Below the pieces are notes generated by a model. That model saw only the letters and a list, made by a program, of their open reading frames with translations. It had not been told where the DNA came from and made no database searches. The translations under genes were made by a program, and so were the position numbers. Below are positions 1 through 8,291 of a stretch of 64,000 nt of DNA, in pieces. Position 1 is the stretch's first letter. The number at the start of each line of letters is the position of its first letter. The DNA is from JAENVU01 sp963801105 (GTDB lineage: Bacteria; Actinomycetota; Acidimicrobiia; IMCC26256; JAENVU01), in the NCBI GenBank assembly GCA_963801105.1, contig CAWDDH010000003.1:2480001-2544000 (forward strand), in the 5' to 3' direction.

Positions 1-1
1 A

Positions 2-1999
2 TCGCTCGTGCCGCTCCCGGCGCCGAGCGTCGACACCGGCGCGGGACTCGAACGCAACCTCGCGGTGCTCCAGGGCGTCGATTCGGTCTGGGACATCGAC
101 GTCTTCCGCCCGCTCCTCGACGCCGCGGAGTCCGTGACCGGCACCAACTACGGCTCGTTCCCCGGCACCGAGGCCGATGTGTCGTTGCGCATCCTCGCCG
201 AGCACGCCCGCACCATGACGTTCCTCGTGGCCGACGGCGTGGTCCCCAGCAACGAGGAACGCGGCTACGTGCTGCGGCGCATCATCCGGCGCGCGGTGCG
301 CCACGCCTACCGCCTCGGTGCGCGGACCCTGGTCACACCGGCGCTCGTCGACGCGACGACCGCGACCATGGGTGTCGCCTATCCGGAGCTCGAGACCCAA
401 CACGACCTCGTGACCGCGATCGTCCGGCGCGAGGAGGAGCGGTTCCTGCGGACGCTCCAGCGCGGCGAGGACATGCTCGCCGACGTGCTCGACGCCGGCG
501 ACGTCTCGGGTGAGCGCGCCTTCTTCCTGCACGACACGCTCGGATTCCCGGTGGACCTCACACGCGAGATCGCGGCCGAGCGCGGCCGAGCGGTGGACCT
601 GGACGACTTCCGCCACCGCATGGACGAGCAGCGCGGCCGCGCCCGCGAGGCCCAGAAGGCCGAGGGCGGTGTCGCCGTCGCGCCGGTGGAGATCGCCCGC
701 GAGGTGCTCGACGACCACGGCGACACGGAGTTCACCGGCCGGCAGGAGTATCTGACCGCCGGCGCGAAGATCCTCGCGATCATCGCGGGCGCCGAGCGCG
801 TGGCCCGCGCCGACGCGGACTCCGGGGTGGTACAGGTGATCTGCGACCGCACGCCGTTCTACGCCGAGTCCGGCGGGCAGATCGGAGACATCGGGACGAT
901 CACCGGTCCCGATGGCGTCGCCGCCCGGGTCACGGACACGCAGTACCTGATCCCGGGTCGACTCGTGACCCATCAGGCGGAGGTCACTTCCGGCGCGCTC
1001 GCCGAGGGCGACACCGTGGAGCTCGCGATCGACGGGCCCCGCCGCGACGCCATCCGGCGCAACCACACCGCCACCCACCTGCTCCACGCCGCGATGCGCA
1101 GTGTGCTCGGCACCCACGTGAAGCAGGCCGGCTCGCTGGTCGCGCCGGACCGGTTGCGCTTCGACTTCTCGCACTTCGAGCCGGTGAGCACGGACGACCT
1201 CACGCGCATCGAGGAGATCGCGAACCTCGAGGTCATCTCCGACGCGCCCGTACGCCACTACGAGACGACGAAGGAGCACGCCGAGAGCATCGGGGCGATC
1301 GCGTTCTTCGGCGACAAGTACGGCGACATCGTCCGGGTGCTCGAGGCCGGTCCGGCCTCGACCGAGCTGTGCGGCGGGACCCACGTCCACGCGCTCGGGT
1401 TCATCGGTCCGATCAAGATCGTCAGCGAAGGCTCGATCGGGTCGAACCTGCGTCGGATCGAGGCGGTCACCGGGGAGGGCGCGCTGGTCCGGGTCGCGGA
1501 GGAGGAACGCCAGCTGCACCATGCTGCGGCGCTCCTGAACACGACACCGGCCGAGATGCCCGACCGGATCGAGAAGCTCCTGGGCCAGGTGAAGGCGCTC
1601 ACCGACGAGGTCGCCCGGGCGCGCCGGCGCGAGGCGGCGGCGGCGGCGGGTGAGCTCGCCGCGAGCGCGACCGACGCGATGGTCGTGGCGCGCCAGGACG
1701 ATCTCGGCCCCGACGACCTGCGCCAGCTCGCGATCGCCACCCGCGACGCCCTGGGCGCCGACGGCGTCGTCGTGCTCCTCGGCGTGAACGAGGGGAAGGC
1801 CGGGATCGTCGCGACGGTCGGCAAGGACCGGGTCACCGCGGGTGTCTCGGCCGCCGAGTTGGCAGCTCCGGTCGCGAAGCTCCTCGGCGGCGGGACGGCG
1901 AAGAACCCCGAGCTCGTCGTGGGCGGGGGACCGAAGGTCGATGCGATCGACGAGGCACTCGCAATGGCCCGAACCCAGGTGGCCCACGTCATAGGGTGA
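2..1999 (+). CDS. alaS: Alanyl-tRNA synthetase, 5'-truncated by window edge
   Basis: Charges tRNA-Ala in the cytoplasm and edits mischarged Ser/Gly. The visible 665 residues start inside the catalytic half (GAGLER near residue 15) and continue through the tRNA-recognition region. The editing domain shows HTATHLLHA (about 1060-1090), and its partner motif CGGTHVHALG lies near 1370-1400, giving the two His plus Cys/His zinc site. The C-terminal DHHA1-type domain is complete and ends in TGA. Usual length is about 870 residues, so roughly 200 N-terminal residues lie outside the window. A GTG at 8 is internal and is not the start. ruvX follows after 4 nt, a common actinobacterial arrangement. Confidence 0.97.
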   Translation, partial: SLVPLPAPSVDTGAGLERNLAVLQGVDSVWDIDVFRPLLDAAESVTGTNYGSFPGTEADVSLRILAEHARTMTFLVADGVVPSNEERGYVLRRIIRRAVRHAYRLGARTLVTPALVDATTATMGVAYPELETQHDLVTAIVRREEERFLRTLQRGEDMLADVLDAGDVSGERAFFLHDTLGFPVDLTREIAAERGRAVDLDDFRHRMDEQRGRAREAQKAEGGVAVAPVEIAREVLDDHGDTEFTGRQEYLTAGAKILAIIAGAERVARADADSGVVQVICDRTPFYAESGGQIGDIGTITGPDGVAARVTDTQYLIPGRLVTHQAEVTSGALAEGDTVELAIDGPRRDAIRRNHTATHLLHAAMRSVLGTHVKQAGSLVAPDRLRFDFSHFEPVSTDDLTRIEEIANLEVISDAPVRHYETTKEHAESIGAIAFFGDKYGDIVRVLEAGPASTELCGGTHVHALGFIGPIKIVSEGSIGSNLRRIEAVTGEGALVRVAEEERQLHHAAALLNTTPAEMPDRIEKLLGQVKALTDEVARARRREAAAAAGELAASATDAMVVARQDDLGPDDLRQLAIATRDALGADGVVVLLGVNEGKAGIVATVGKDRVTAGVSAAELAAPVAKLLGGGTAKNPELVVGGGPKVDAIDEALAMARTQVAHVIG

Positions 2000-2003
2000 C
2001 CCG

Positions 2004-2442
2004 GTGAGCCGCATCATGGGCGTCGACCTGGGCACGCGCCGGATCGGCCTCGCCTGCTCCGATCCGACCGGGCTCATCGCGACCCCCCTACCCCGCATCG
2101 ACCGTGCCGGCGACCCGGCCGCCGACCGGCGCGCCATCGTCGCCGTCGCCGCGTGAGTGGGAGGCGGAGACGATCGTGGTCGGACACCCGAAGGAGATGT
2201 CCGGTCGCGCCGGAACGGCCGCCCGGGCGGCCGTGGCCGAGGCCGAGGCATTGGCGGAACTGGCCCCCGATCTGACGGTGGTCCTCGCCGACGAGCGAAT
2301 GACGACCGTGATCGCCGAGCGCGCCCTGATCGAGGGCGGTGTCCGCCGCAAGGACCGGCGCGGGCGCGTCGACGGCGTGGCCGCCGCCGTCATGCTCCAG
2401 TCCTTCCTCGACGCGCGCCGCGGCGCCGCTCCCGGCCCATGA
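2004..2442 (+). CDS. ruvX: RuvX/YqgF Holliday junction resolvase-like nuclease, frame broken once
   Basis: YqgF-fold RNase H-like nuclease, linked in the family to Holliday junction or 16S rRNA 5'-end processing. From GTG 2004 (or ATG 2016) the frame gives the N-terminal motif MGVDLGTRRIGLACSD with the catalytic Asp, but it meets TGA at about 2154. The rest of the protein (EWEAETIVVGHP, ADERMTT with the second acidic site, and DGVAAAVMLQSFLD) continues one base later up to TGA 2442. A single extra base between about 2130 and 2158 would restore a normal 145-residue protein. Its stop overlaps the mltG ATG (ATGA). Both halves are well conserved, so a sequence error is likelier than a real pseudogene. 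Confidence 0.85.
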
Positions 2443-3500
2443 CCGAGCATCTCTCGGTCTTCGAGGACGGATCCGGGTCCCGACGGCGTCGCCGCGCGCC
2501 CCGCCGGTGGGGCCGGATCCTTCTGGTGCTCGGCCTGCTGGGCCTCCCCTTCCTCGTCGCCATCGGATGGTTCTGGTACCAGGTCGATCCGCCCGGTGAT
2601 CCGGGGCGGACGGTCGACGTGCTGATCCCGAACGGCGCGGGGGTCGGGACCATCGGGGACCGGCTCGAGGCGCGTGGCGTGGTCGGATCCGCGCTGGCGT
2701 TCCGTCTGTACGCACGGCTTTCCGGGTCGGATACGTTCCAGGCCGGGAGCTACCGCCTGCGCCGGGACCTCGGCGCCAGCGCCGCGGTCGACGCGCTCGA
2801 GCGTGGGCCCCGCCTGACCTACCGCAAGCTCGCACTGCCGCCAGGGTTGCGCTTCGACGAGATCGCGCACCGCATCGGCGCGCTCCCGGGCCTGAGCGCG
2901 GACCGCGTGGTGGGCCTCGCGTCGAGCGGGGCGGTGCGCTCGGCCTTCGAGCCGGCCGGCGTCGACTCGCTCGAGGGGCTCACCTGGCCCGACACGTATT
3001 ACGTCGAGCGCCACGAGGACGAGCGCAGGGTCCTCGAGACGATCGTGACGGCCTTCGACGACCACGCCCGCAAGCTCGGGCTCGACGCCGTCGCGGATCC
3101 GTACCGGGCGGTGATCGTCGCGTCCTTGATCCAACGCGAGGCGGGCGTCGACGAGGACCGTCCGCTGATCGCGGCGGTCGTCGAGAACCGGCTGCGCGAC
3201 AACATGCCGCTGCAGATCGACGCGTCGGTCGTCTACGCCCGCGGGGGAGGCTCGCGACCGCTGACGGACGCGGATTTCGCGCTCCGGTCCCCGTACAACA
3301 CCTACGTCGTCGCCGGGCTCCCGCCGACGCCCATCTCGACGGTGACTGCGCCGTCGCTGACGGCCGCGCTGCACCCGGCGTCCGTGCCGTACCTCTACTA
3401 CGTGCTCACCGACAAGCGGGGCAAGCACGCGTTCGCCGAGACCTATGCGCAGCACGAAGCGAACATCGCTGACGCGCGACGCCGGGGGGTGATCCCGTGA
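2439..3500 (+). CDS. mltG: Endolytic murein transglycosylase MltG
   Basis: Membrane-anchored lytic transglycosylase that cleaves nascent glycan strands and terminates their elongation outside the membrane. The 353-residue protein has an Arg-rich cytoplasmic N-terminus, one transmembrane helix at about residues 24-46, a LysM-like region, then the YceG domain. The catalytic Glu is in SLIQREAGVDED (about residue 234), and the terminal part has typical LRSPYNTY and GLPPTPI motifs. The ATG overlaps the ruvX stop and the gene's own TGA overlaps the aroE GTG, so alaS-ruvX-mltG-aroE look co-transcribed, the usual actinobacterial order. Confidence 0.95.
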   Translation: MTEHLSVFEDGSGSRRRRRAPRRWGRILLVLGLLGLPFLVAIGWFWYQVDPPGDPGRTVDVLIPNGAGVGTIGDRLEARGVVGSALAFRLYARLSGSDTFQAGSYRLRRDLGASAAVDALERGPRLTYRKLALPPGLRFDEIAHRIGALPGLSADRVVGLASSGAVRSAFEPAGVDSLEGLTWPDTYYVERHEDERRVLETIVTAFDDHARKLGLDAVADPYRAVIVASLIQREAGVDEDRPLIAAVVENRLRDNMPLQIDASVVYARGGGSRPLTDADFALRSPYNTYVVAGLPPTPISTVTAPSLTAALHPASVPYLYYVLTDKRGKHAFAETYAQHEANIADARRRGVIP

Positions 3501-4312
3501 TCACCGGCGCGACCCGCCTCGCCGCGGTCATCGGATCGCCCGTCCGGCACTCGCGCTCGCCCGCGATCCAGAACGCCGCGTTCGCGGCAGTCGGGCTCGA
3601 CTGGGTCTACGTGGCACTGGAAGTGGCCACCGGGCGCGGGACCGAGGCGGTGCGTGCGCTGCCGACGCTCGGGATCGCGGGGGTCAATGTCACCATGCCG
3701 CACAAGGCGGCGGCCGCCGCGGCGTGCGACGCGCGCACCCCCGCGGCGGCTCGGCTCGGGTCGGTCAACACGGTGATCGTGCGCGACGACGGATCGTTGC
3801 TCGGCGATTCGACCGACGGCGAGGGCTTTCTCCGCTCGCTCGGTGAGGCCGGGTTGGACCCTGCGGGACGCCCGGTGCTCCTCCTCGGCGCCGGTGGCGC
3901 GGCGCGTGCGGTCGCCGCCGCGCTGGTCGACCGGGGCGCGCGTGTGCAGGTCGCCGCGCGCCGGCCCGACGCGGCCGCCGACCTGGCCCGGGTGGTGGGG
4001 GACGTCACGGTCGTGCCCTGGCCCGTCTCCGGTCCGGTCGGGGCCGAGGTCGTGGTGAACGCCACACCCATGGGCATGGGCGGGCACGACGCACCGCCGG
4101 TGGTGCCCACCGCCGACCAGTGGATCGTGGATCTCGTGTACCACCCGCTCGACACGCCGTGGCTGCTGCGGGCGCAGGCCGCCGGTGCGCACGCGGTGGG
4201 CGGTGTGGGCATGTTGGTCCACCAGGCGGCGCTGTCGTTCGAGGCCTGGACCGGGGTCGCCGCGCCCCTCGAGGCGATGCGGGCGGCGGCGATCCCGCCC
4301 TCAATGACCTAG
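3497..4312 (+). CDS. aroE: Shikimate dehydrogenase
   Basis: NADP-dependent reduction of 3-dehydroshikimate to shikimate. The 271-residue protein has the substrate-binding HSRSPAIQN motif (about 18-26), NVTMPHK with the catalytic Lys (about 64-70), DSTDGEGF near 96, and the nucleotide-binding GAGGAARA near 131. GTG 3497 overlaps the mltG TGA (GTGA). The other shikimate genes (aroC, aroK, aroB, aroQ) lie 22 kb away in this window, so the pathway is split by the pilus and accessory genes. Confidence 0.94.
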   Translation: MITGATRLAAVIGSPVRHSRSPAIQNAAFAAVGLDWVYVALEVATGRGTEAVRALPTLGIAGVNVTMPHKAAAAAACDARTPAAARLGSVNTVIVRDDGSLLGDSTDGEGFLRSLGEAGLDPAGRPVLLLGAGGAARAVAAALVDRGARVQVAARRPDAAADLARVVGDVTVVPWPVSGPVGAEVVVNATPMGMGGHDAPPVVPTADQWIVDLVYHPLDTPWLLRAQAAGAHAVGGVGMLVHQAALSFEAWTGVAAPLEAMRAAAIPPSMT

Positions 4313-4356
4313 GCGGACCTGCCGACAACCCGGGTACCGTCCTTGGAGGCGCACCC

Positions 4357-5292
4357 GTGCTGTCTGGCACCTTCGATCTCTTCCCGCTGTCCGAGGTCCT
4401 CGGGCTGATTCAGCGTGCCGAAGCGAGCGGCGCGCTCGTCGTGCGCGGGCGCGAGGTCGACGGCACCCTCTACTTCGCCTCGGGCCAGATGTGCGGGGGA
4501 GAGGTCTCGGACCTCGCCGGTCCCGTCGAGGGTGAGCACGCGCTCGAGACCCGGCTGGTCGAGGTCTGCGTGTCGATGCTGCGCAGCCGCGGCGCGGAGT
4601 TCGACTTCCGCCCCGACGTGACCCCGGCGTGGCCGGCGCCGCTCATGATGCCGATCGACACGGTCTTCCCACACGCCCACGAGATCGCCCGGGACTGGTC
4701 GGCGATCATGACCGCGATCGAGAGCTTCGAGTCGATCCTCGAGCGGACGGGCGCCATCACCACCGATTCCATCACGCTGTCCCGGCTGGGCTTTCGGATC
4801 CTGGCGGAGGTCGACGGGTCGGCGACGATCCGCGAGCTCGCCCGCCGCGCCGACGCCAGCCTGATCATCGTCGGTCCCGAGGTCCGTGCCCTCGTGGTGG
4901 CGGGGGCGGTGCGGGTCATCGTGGACGCGGACCGCGCGCTCGCGACCGCCCGGGCCGACGCTGTTTCGGATCGCGTCGGGCCCGAGCGTGCCGTCGACGT
5001 GACCACCGAGCCGGCGCCACCGCCGGCTCGACCGGCGCCACCCGAGCCGCCGGCGCCCGCGCCGGTCCCGGTCGCGGCGGCACCCGCGCCCCGCCCGGCG
5101 CCGACGCCCCCTCTCGAGGGTGACCAGCTCGCCCGGGAGCGGGTCGAGCTGGCGACGCGCGCGGGGCTGACGGATCCGGGTCCAGCGCCCGAACCCGCGG
5201 CCGAGGAGCCCGAACCGGCCAGCACGCGCGCGCAGATTGTGGTGGATCGTTCCGAACTTCTGCGGATGTTCTCCGGACTCCAGGACGAATGA
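4357..5292 (+). CDS. DUF4388 (PATAN-type) domain protein at the head of the pilus genes
   Basis: Residues 1-95 (SGTFDLFPLSEVLGLIQ, GTLYFASGQ) match the DUF4388/PATAN pattern found in bacterial signalling proteins. A middle segment of about 70 residues (ITLSRLGFRILAEVDGSATI) resembles a winged helix. A Pro/Ala-rich linker (about 225-260) and an acidic tail ending in LLRMFSGLQDE follow. Start GTG 4357 is chosen because GGAGG lies 8 nt upstream; an in-frame GTG at 4120 lies inside aroE. No transmembrane segment is seen. The stop is 69 nt before pilB. A cytoplasmic regulatory or scaffold role in pilus function is inferred from position only. Confidence 0.75.
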   Translation: MLSGTFDLFPLSEVLGLIQRAEASGALVVRGREVDGTLYFASGQMCGGEVSDLAGPVEGEHALETRLVEVCVSMLRSRGAEFDFRPDVTPAWPAPLMMPIDTVFPHAHEIARDWSAIMTAIESFESILERTGAITTDSITLSRLGFRILAEVDGSATIRELARRADASLIIVGPEVRALVVAGAVRVIVDADRALATARADAVSDRVGPERAVDVTTEPAPPPARPAPPEPPAPAPVPVAAAPAPRPAPTPPLEGDQLARERVELATRAGLTDPGPAPEPAAEEPEPASTRAQIVVDRSELLRMFSGLQDE

Positions 5293-5361
5293 CCTATGGA
5301 GGGCGGGCGGGGCACCGTCGAATCCAGGACGTACATCGGGCCTGACGGCGGAGGAGGCCAC

Positions 5362-7041
5362 GTGTCCAACGGTGCCCAGCTCGGAACGCTGCTGCTCCAA
5401 GAGGGACTGATCACCCAGGCGGATCTGGACGCGGCACTCGCCGCGGCGGAGGACGTCGGCAAGCCGGTGAGTCGGATTCTGATCGAGCAGGGACGCATCA
5501 CCGAGCGCGACCTCGTGAGGACGCTCGCGACCCAGGTCGGGTTGGGCTTCGTCGATCTCGACGACATGTCGGTCGACCCGGCCGTGGCGATGCTCGTCCC
5601 CGAGTCGTTGGTCCGTCGCTACCAGGCGATCCCGATCAAGTGGGACGACCAGGGACGCCTCGTCGTGACGATGGCCGACCCGTCGAACGTCTTCGCCGCC
5701 GACGACATCCGGGCGATGACCGGCTCCGAGGTCGTGGTGGTGGTCTCGCCACCGTCCCAGGTGCAGGCGCTGATCGACCGGATCCACCGGCTCGACGGTG
5801 AGGTCGACGAGATGGCCCAGGAGGCCGCGACCGAGCTGGGCGGTATCGACGATCCGTCGAGAATCGACGAGCTGATCGAGGACGCGCCGATCGTCAAGTT
5901 CGTGCAACTCATCATCACCCAGGCCGTGGCCGACCGCGCCTCGGACATCCACGTCGAGCCGACCGAGTCCGACCTGCGGATCCGCTACCGCGTCGACGGC
6001 GTGCTGCACGAGGTGATGCACTCACCCAAGGCGATCCAGGCCGGCGTCATCAGCCGGCTCAAGGTCATGGCCGACATCAACATCGCGGAGCGGCGCATCC
6101 CCCAGGACGGTCGCATCTCGGTGAAGGCGGGAGGCAAGCCCATCGACCTGCGTGTCGCGACGCTGCCGACGGTGTACGGCGAGAAGGTCGTGATGCGGAT
6201 CCTCGACAAGGGCCAGGCACTGCTGAGCCTGGACGATCAGGGCTTCCTCCCCGACGTGCTCACCCGGTACGAGACCTCGTTCCGCAAGCCGTACGGGACG
6301 ATCATGGTCACCGGGCCGACGGGATCCGGGAAGTCGACGACGCTGTACGCGACGCTCAACATCCTCAACACGGTGGACCGCAACATCATCACCGTGGAGG
6401 ACCCGGTCGAGTACCGCCTGCCCGGCATCAACCAGGTCCAGATCCATGCGAAGGCCGGCCTCACGTTCGCCGCGGCGCTGCGGTCGATCCTCCGCGCGGA
6501 CCCCGACATCATCCTCGTGGGTGAGATCCGGGACCAGGAGACCGCGACGATCGCGGTCGAGGCCGCCCTCACCGGGCACCTCGTGCTCACGACCCTCCAC
6601 ACCAACGATGCCGCGTCCACGCCTCAGCGGCTCGTGGAGATGGGCGTCGAGCCCTTCCTCGTCACGAGCGCGCTCGATTGCGTGCTCGCCCAGCGGCTCG
6701 CCCGCCGCCTGTGCTCGAACTGCGCCGAGCAGTACCAGCCCTCGGAGGCCGAGCTGGTCGAAGCGGGCTGGCCGATGGACTCGATGTCCGAGTGGCCGAC
6801 GCTCTTCCGCGCCGTCGGGTGCCCCCAATGCGGTCGTACCGGGTACAAGGGGCGATTCGCCCTGCACGAGGTCATGTCGATCACCGAAGACATCGAACGG
6901 CTCATCATCGAGCGCCGATCGACCGAAGATGTGAAGAAGGTCGCCGTGATGCAGGGCATGGTCCCGCTGCGCGGTGACGGGTTCCGCAAAGTGGCAGCCG
7001 GTATCACGAGCCTGGAAGAGGTCTTCCGGGTCGTGACCTGA
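5362..7041 (+). CDS. pilB: Type IV pilus assembly ATPase PilB (copy 1)
   Basis: Cytoplasmic hexameric ATPase powering pilin polymerisation. The 559 residues comprise an N-terminal MshEN/T2SSE_N domain (LGTLLLQEGLITQADLDAAL), a linker, then the ATPase core with an Asp box, Walker A GPTGSGKST near residue 318, Walker B DPDIILVGEIRD, and a tetra-Cys zinc motif (LCSNC near 449, CPQC near 486). GTG 5362 is preferred because GGAGGAGG lies just upstream; ATG 5296 would add 22 atypical residues. It is followed after 14 nt by pilT, so extension and retraction motors are co-expressed. Confidence 0.94.
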   Translation: MSNGAQLGTLLLQEGLITQADLDAALAAAEDVGKPVSRILIEQGRITERDLVRTLATQVGLGFVDLDDMSVDPAVAMLVPESLVRRYQAIPIKWDDQGRLVVTMADPSNVFAADDIRAMTGSEVVVVVSPPSQVQALIDRIHRLDGEVDEMAQEAATELGGIDDPSRIDELIEDAPIVKFVQLIITQAVADRASDIHVEPTESDLRIRYRVDGVLHEVMHSPKAIQAGVISRLKVMADINIAERRIPQDGRISVKAGGKPIDLRVATLPTVYGEKVVMRILDKGQALLSLDDQGFLPDVLTRYETSFRKPYGTIMVTGPTGSGKSTTLYATLNILNTVDRNIITVEDPVEYRLPGINQVQIHAKAGLTFAAALRSILRADPDIILVGEIRDQETATIAVEAALTGHLVLTTLHTNDAASTPQRLVEMGVEPFLVTSALDCVLAQRLARRLCSNCAEQYQPSEAELVEAGWPMDSMSEWPTLFRAVGCPQCGRTGYKGRFALHEVMSITEDIERLIIERRSTEDVKKVAVMQGMVPLRGDGFRKVAAGITSLEEVFRVVT

Positions 7042-7055
7042 CGGGGAGAAGTTCG

Positions 7056-8120
7056 GTGGACATCAACAACTTGCTGCGCCAGATGATCGAGATGGGCGCG
7101 TCGGACCTTCACGTGAAGGCCGGTCGCGCGCCGACCGTACGCGTCGACGGCACGCTCGAGTCGCTCGCGGCGGCGCCGCTGACGGCCGAGCAGTGCGCCG
7201 AGGTCGCGAACGAGCTCCTGCCCGAGTGGCGGCGGGAGGCGTTCGCCCAGCGGGGCGAGATGGACTTCGCCCACGAGGTCGACGGCATCGGCCGCTTTCG
7301 GGTCAACGTGTTCCGCCAGCAGGGCAACGTCTCGATCGCCATCCGCTACGTGGTGCCGGAGGTGCCGACGATCGAGCAGCTCGGACTGCCGCCGATCGTG
7401 AGCCGGCTCGCCACCCAGCACGACGGCCTCATCCTCGTGACCGGCTCGACCGGTTCCGGCAAGAGCACCACGCTCGCCTCGATGATCGCCCAGATCAACC
7501 ACACCCGGGACGCGCACATCGTGACGATCGAGGACCCGGTCGAGTACCGCCACCACGACGACCGGTGCCTCATCAGCCAGCGCGAGGTGGGTCAGGACAC
7601 CGAGAACTTCCGAACCGCCCTCAAGATGGTGCTGCGCCAGGATCCGGACGTCATCCTGATCGGGGAGATGCGCGACGCCGAGACGGTGTGGGCCGCGATC
7701 ACCGCGGCCGAGACCGGCCACCTCGTGTTCGCCACCCTGCACACCACGACCGCGACCGAGAGCGTGAACCGGATCCTCGACTTCTTCCCGGCCAACCAAC
7801 ACGGTCAGGTGCGCAGCTCCCTCGCCGGATCGCTGCGCGGCGTCGTCGGGCAGCGACTCGTCCCCCGTGCCGATCTCCAGGGCCGCGTGCCGATCGTCGA
7901 GACCCTCGTCGCCACGGGCCGGGTCTTCGACCGGATCATCGACCCGGAGCGCACGTACGAGCTCGAGGACGTGATCCGCGAAGGCGCGTACTACGGGATG
8001 CAGCTGTTCGACCAGGCCGCACTGAAGCTGTACCAGGAGGGCGTGATCACCCGCCAGGTCGCGCTCTCCGCCGCCACCCGGCCCCACGACCTCGCGCTCC
8101 AGATGGACACCGCCGCGTAA
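7056..8120 (+). CDS. pilT: Pilus retraction ATPase PilT (copy 1)
   Basis: Hexameric ATPase that depolymerises the pilus. The 354 residues show the normal PilT layout: ASDLHVKAG at the N-terminus, RFRVNVFRQ, Walker A GSTGSGKST near residue 130, an Asp box (TIEDPVEY), Walker B DPDVILIGEMRD, a His box (HLVFATLHT), and the PilT hallmark near position 305 (AYYGMQLFDQAALKLY). GTG 7056 has GGGGAGA 9 nt upstream. The last gene of this plus-strand run; a convergent pilB copy follows after 171 nt. Confidence 0.95.
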   Translation: MDINNLLRQMIEMGASDLHVKAGRAPTVRVDGTLESLAAAPLTAEQCAEVANELLPEWRREAFAQRGEMDFAHEVDGIGRFRVNVFRQQGNVSIAIRYVVPEVPTIEQLGLPPIVSRLATQHDGLILVTGSTGSGKSTTLASMIAQINHTRDAHIVTIEDPVEYRHHDDRCLISQREVGQDTENFRTALKMVLRQDPDVILIGEMRDAETVWAAITAAETGHLVFATLHTTTATESVNRILDFFPANQHGQVRSSLAGSLRGVVGQRLVPRADLQGRVPIVETLVATGRVFDRIIDPERTYELEDVIREGAYYGMQLFDQAALKLYQEGVITRQVALSAATRPHDLALQMDTAA

Positions 8121-8129
8121 GTTCGGCGA

Positions 8130-8179
8130 CTCCGCTCCTCGGGGGGATACCCGCCCCCGCTCACGCTGCGTCGCGGCTC
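8130..8179 (-). repeat. Intergenic repeat family A, copy 1
   Basis: Read on the minus strand this begins GAGCCGCGACGCAGCG and contains GGGTATCCCCCCGAG. The same ordered blocks occur at 51877-51930 before def. Translated in one frame, both give Glu-Pro-Arg-rich peptides around GGYPxE. It fills most of the 171-nt gap between convergent pilT and the second pilB. No promoter or tRNA is seen in the gap. Confidence 0.6.
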
Positions 8180-8291
8180 ACTCCGTGCCTGGGGCACTCC
8201 GTTCGGTCGCGCTGATCATGCTGTCGGCTGAGCAACCGGTCATCGGACCCCCGAGCCGGAGCCGAGAGCGGAGCCGCAGTCAGGACCGCAA

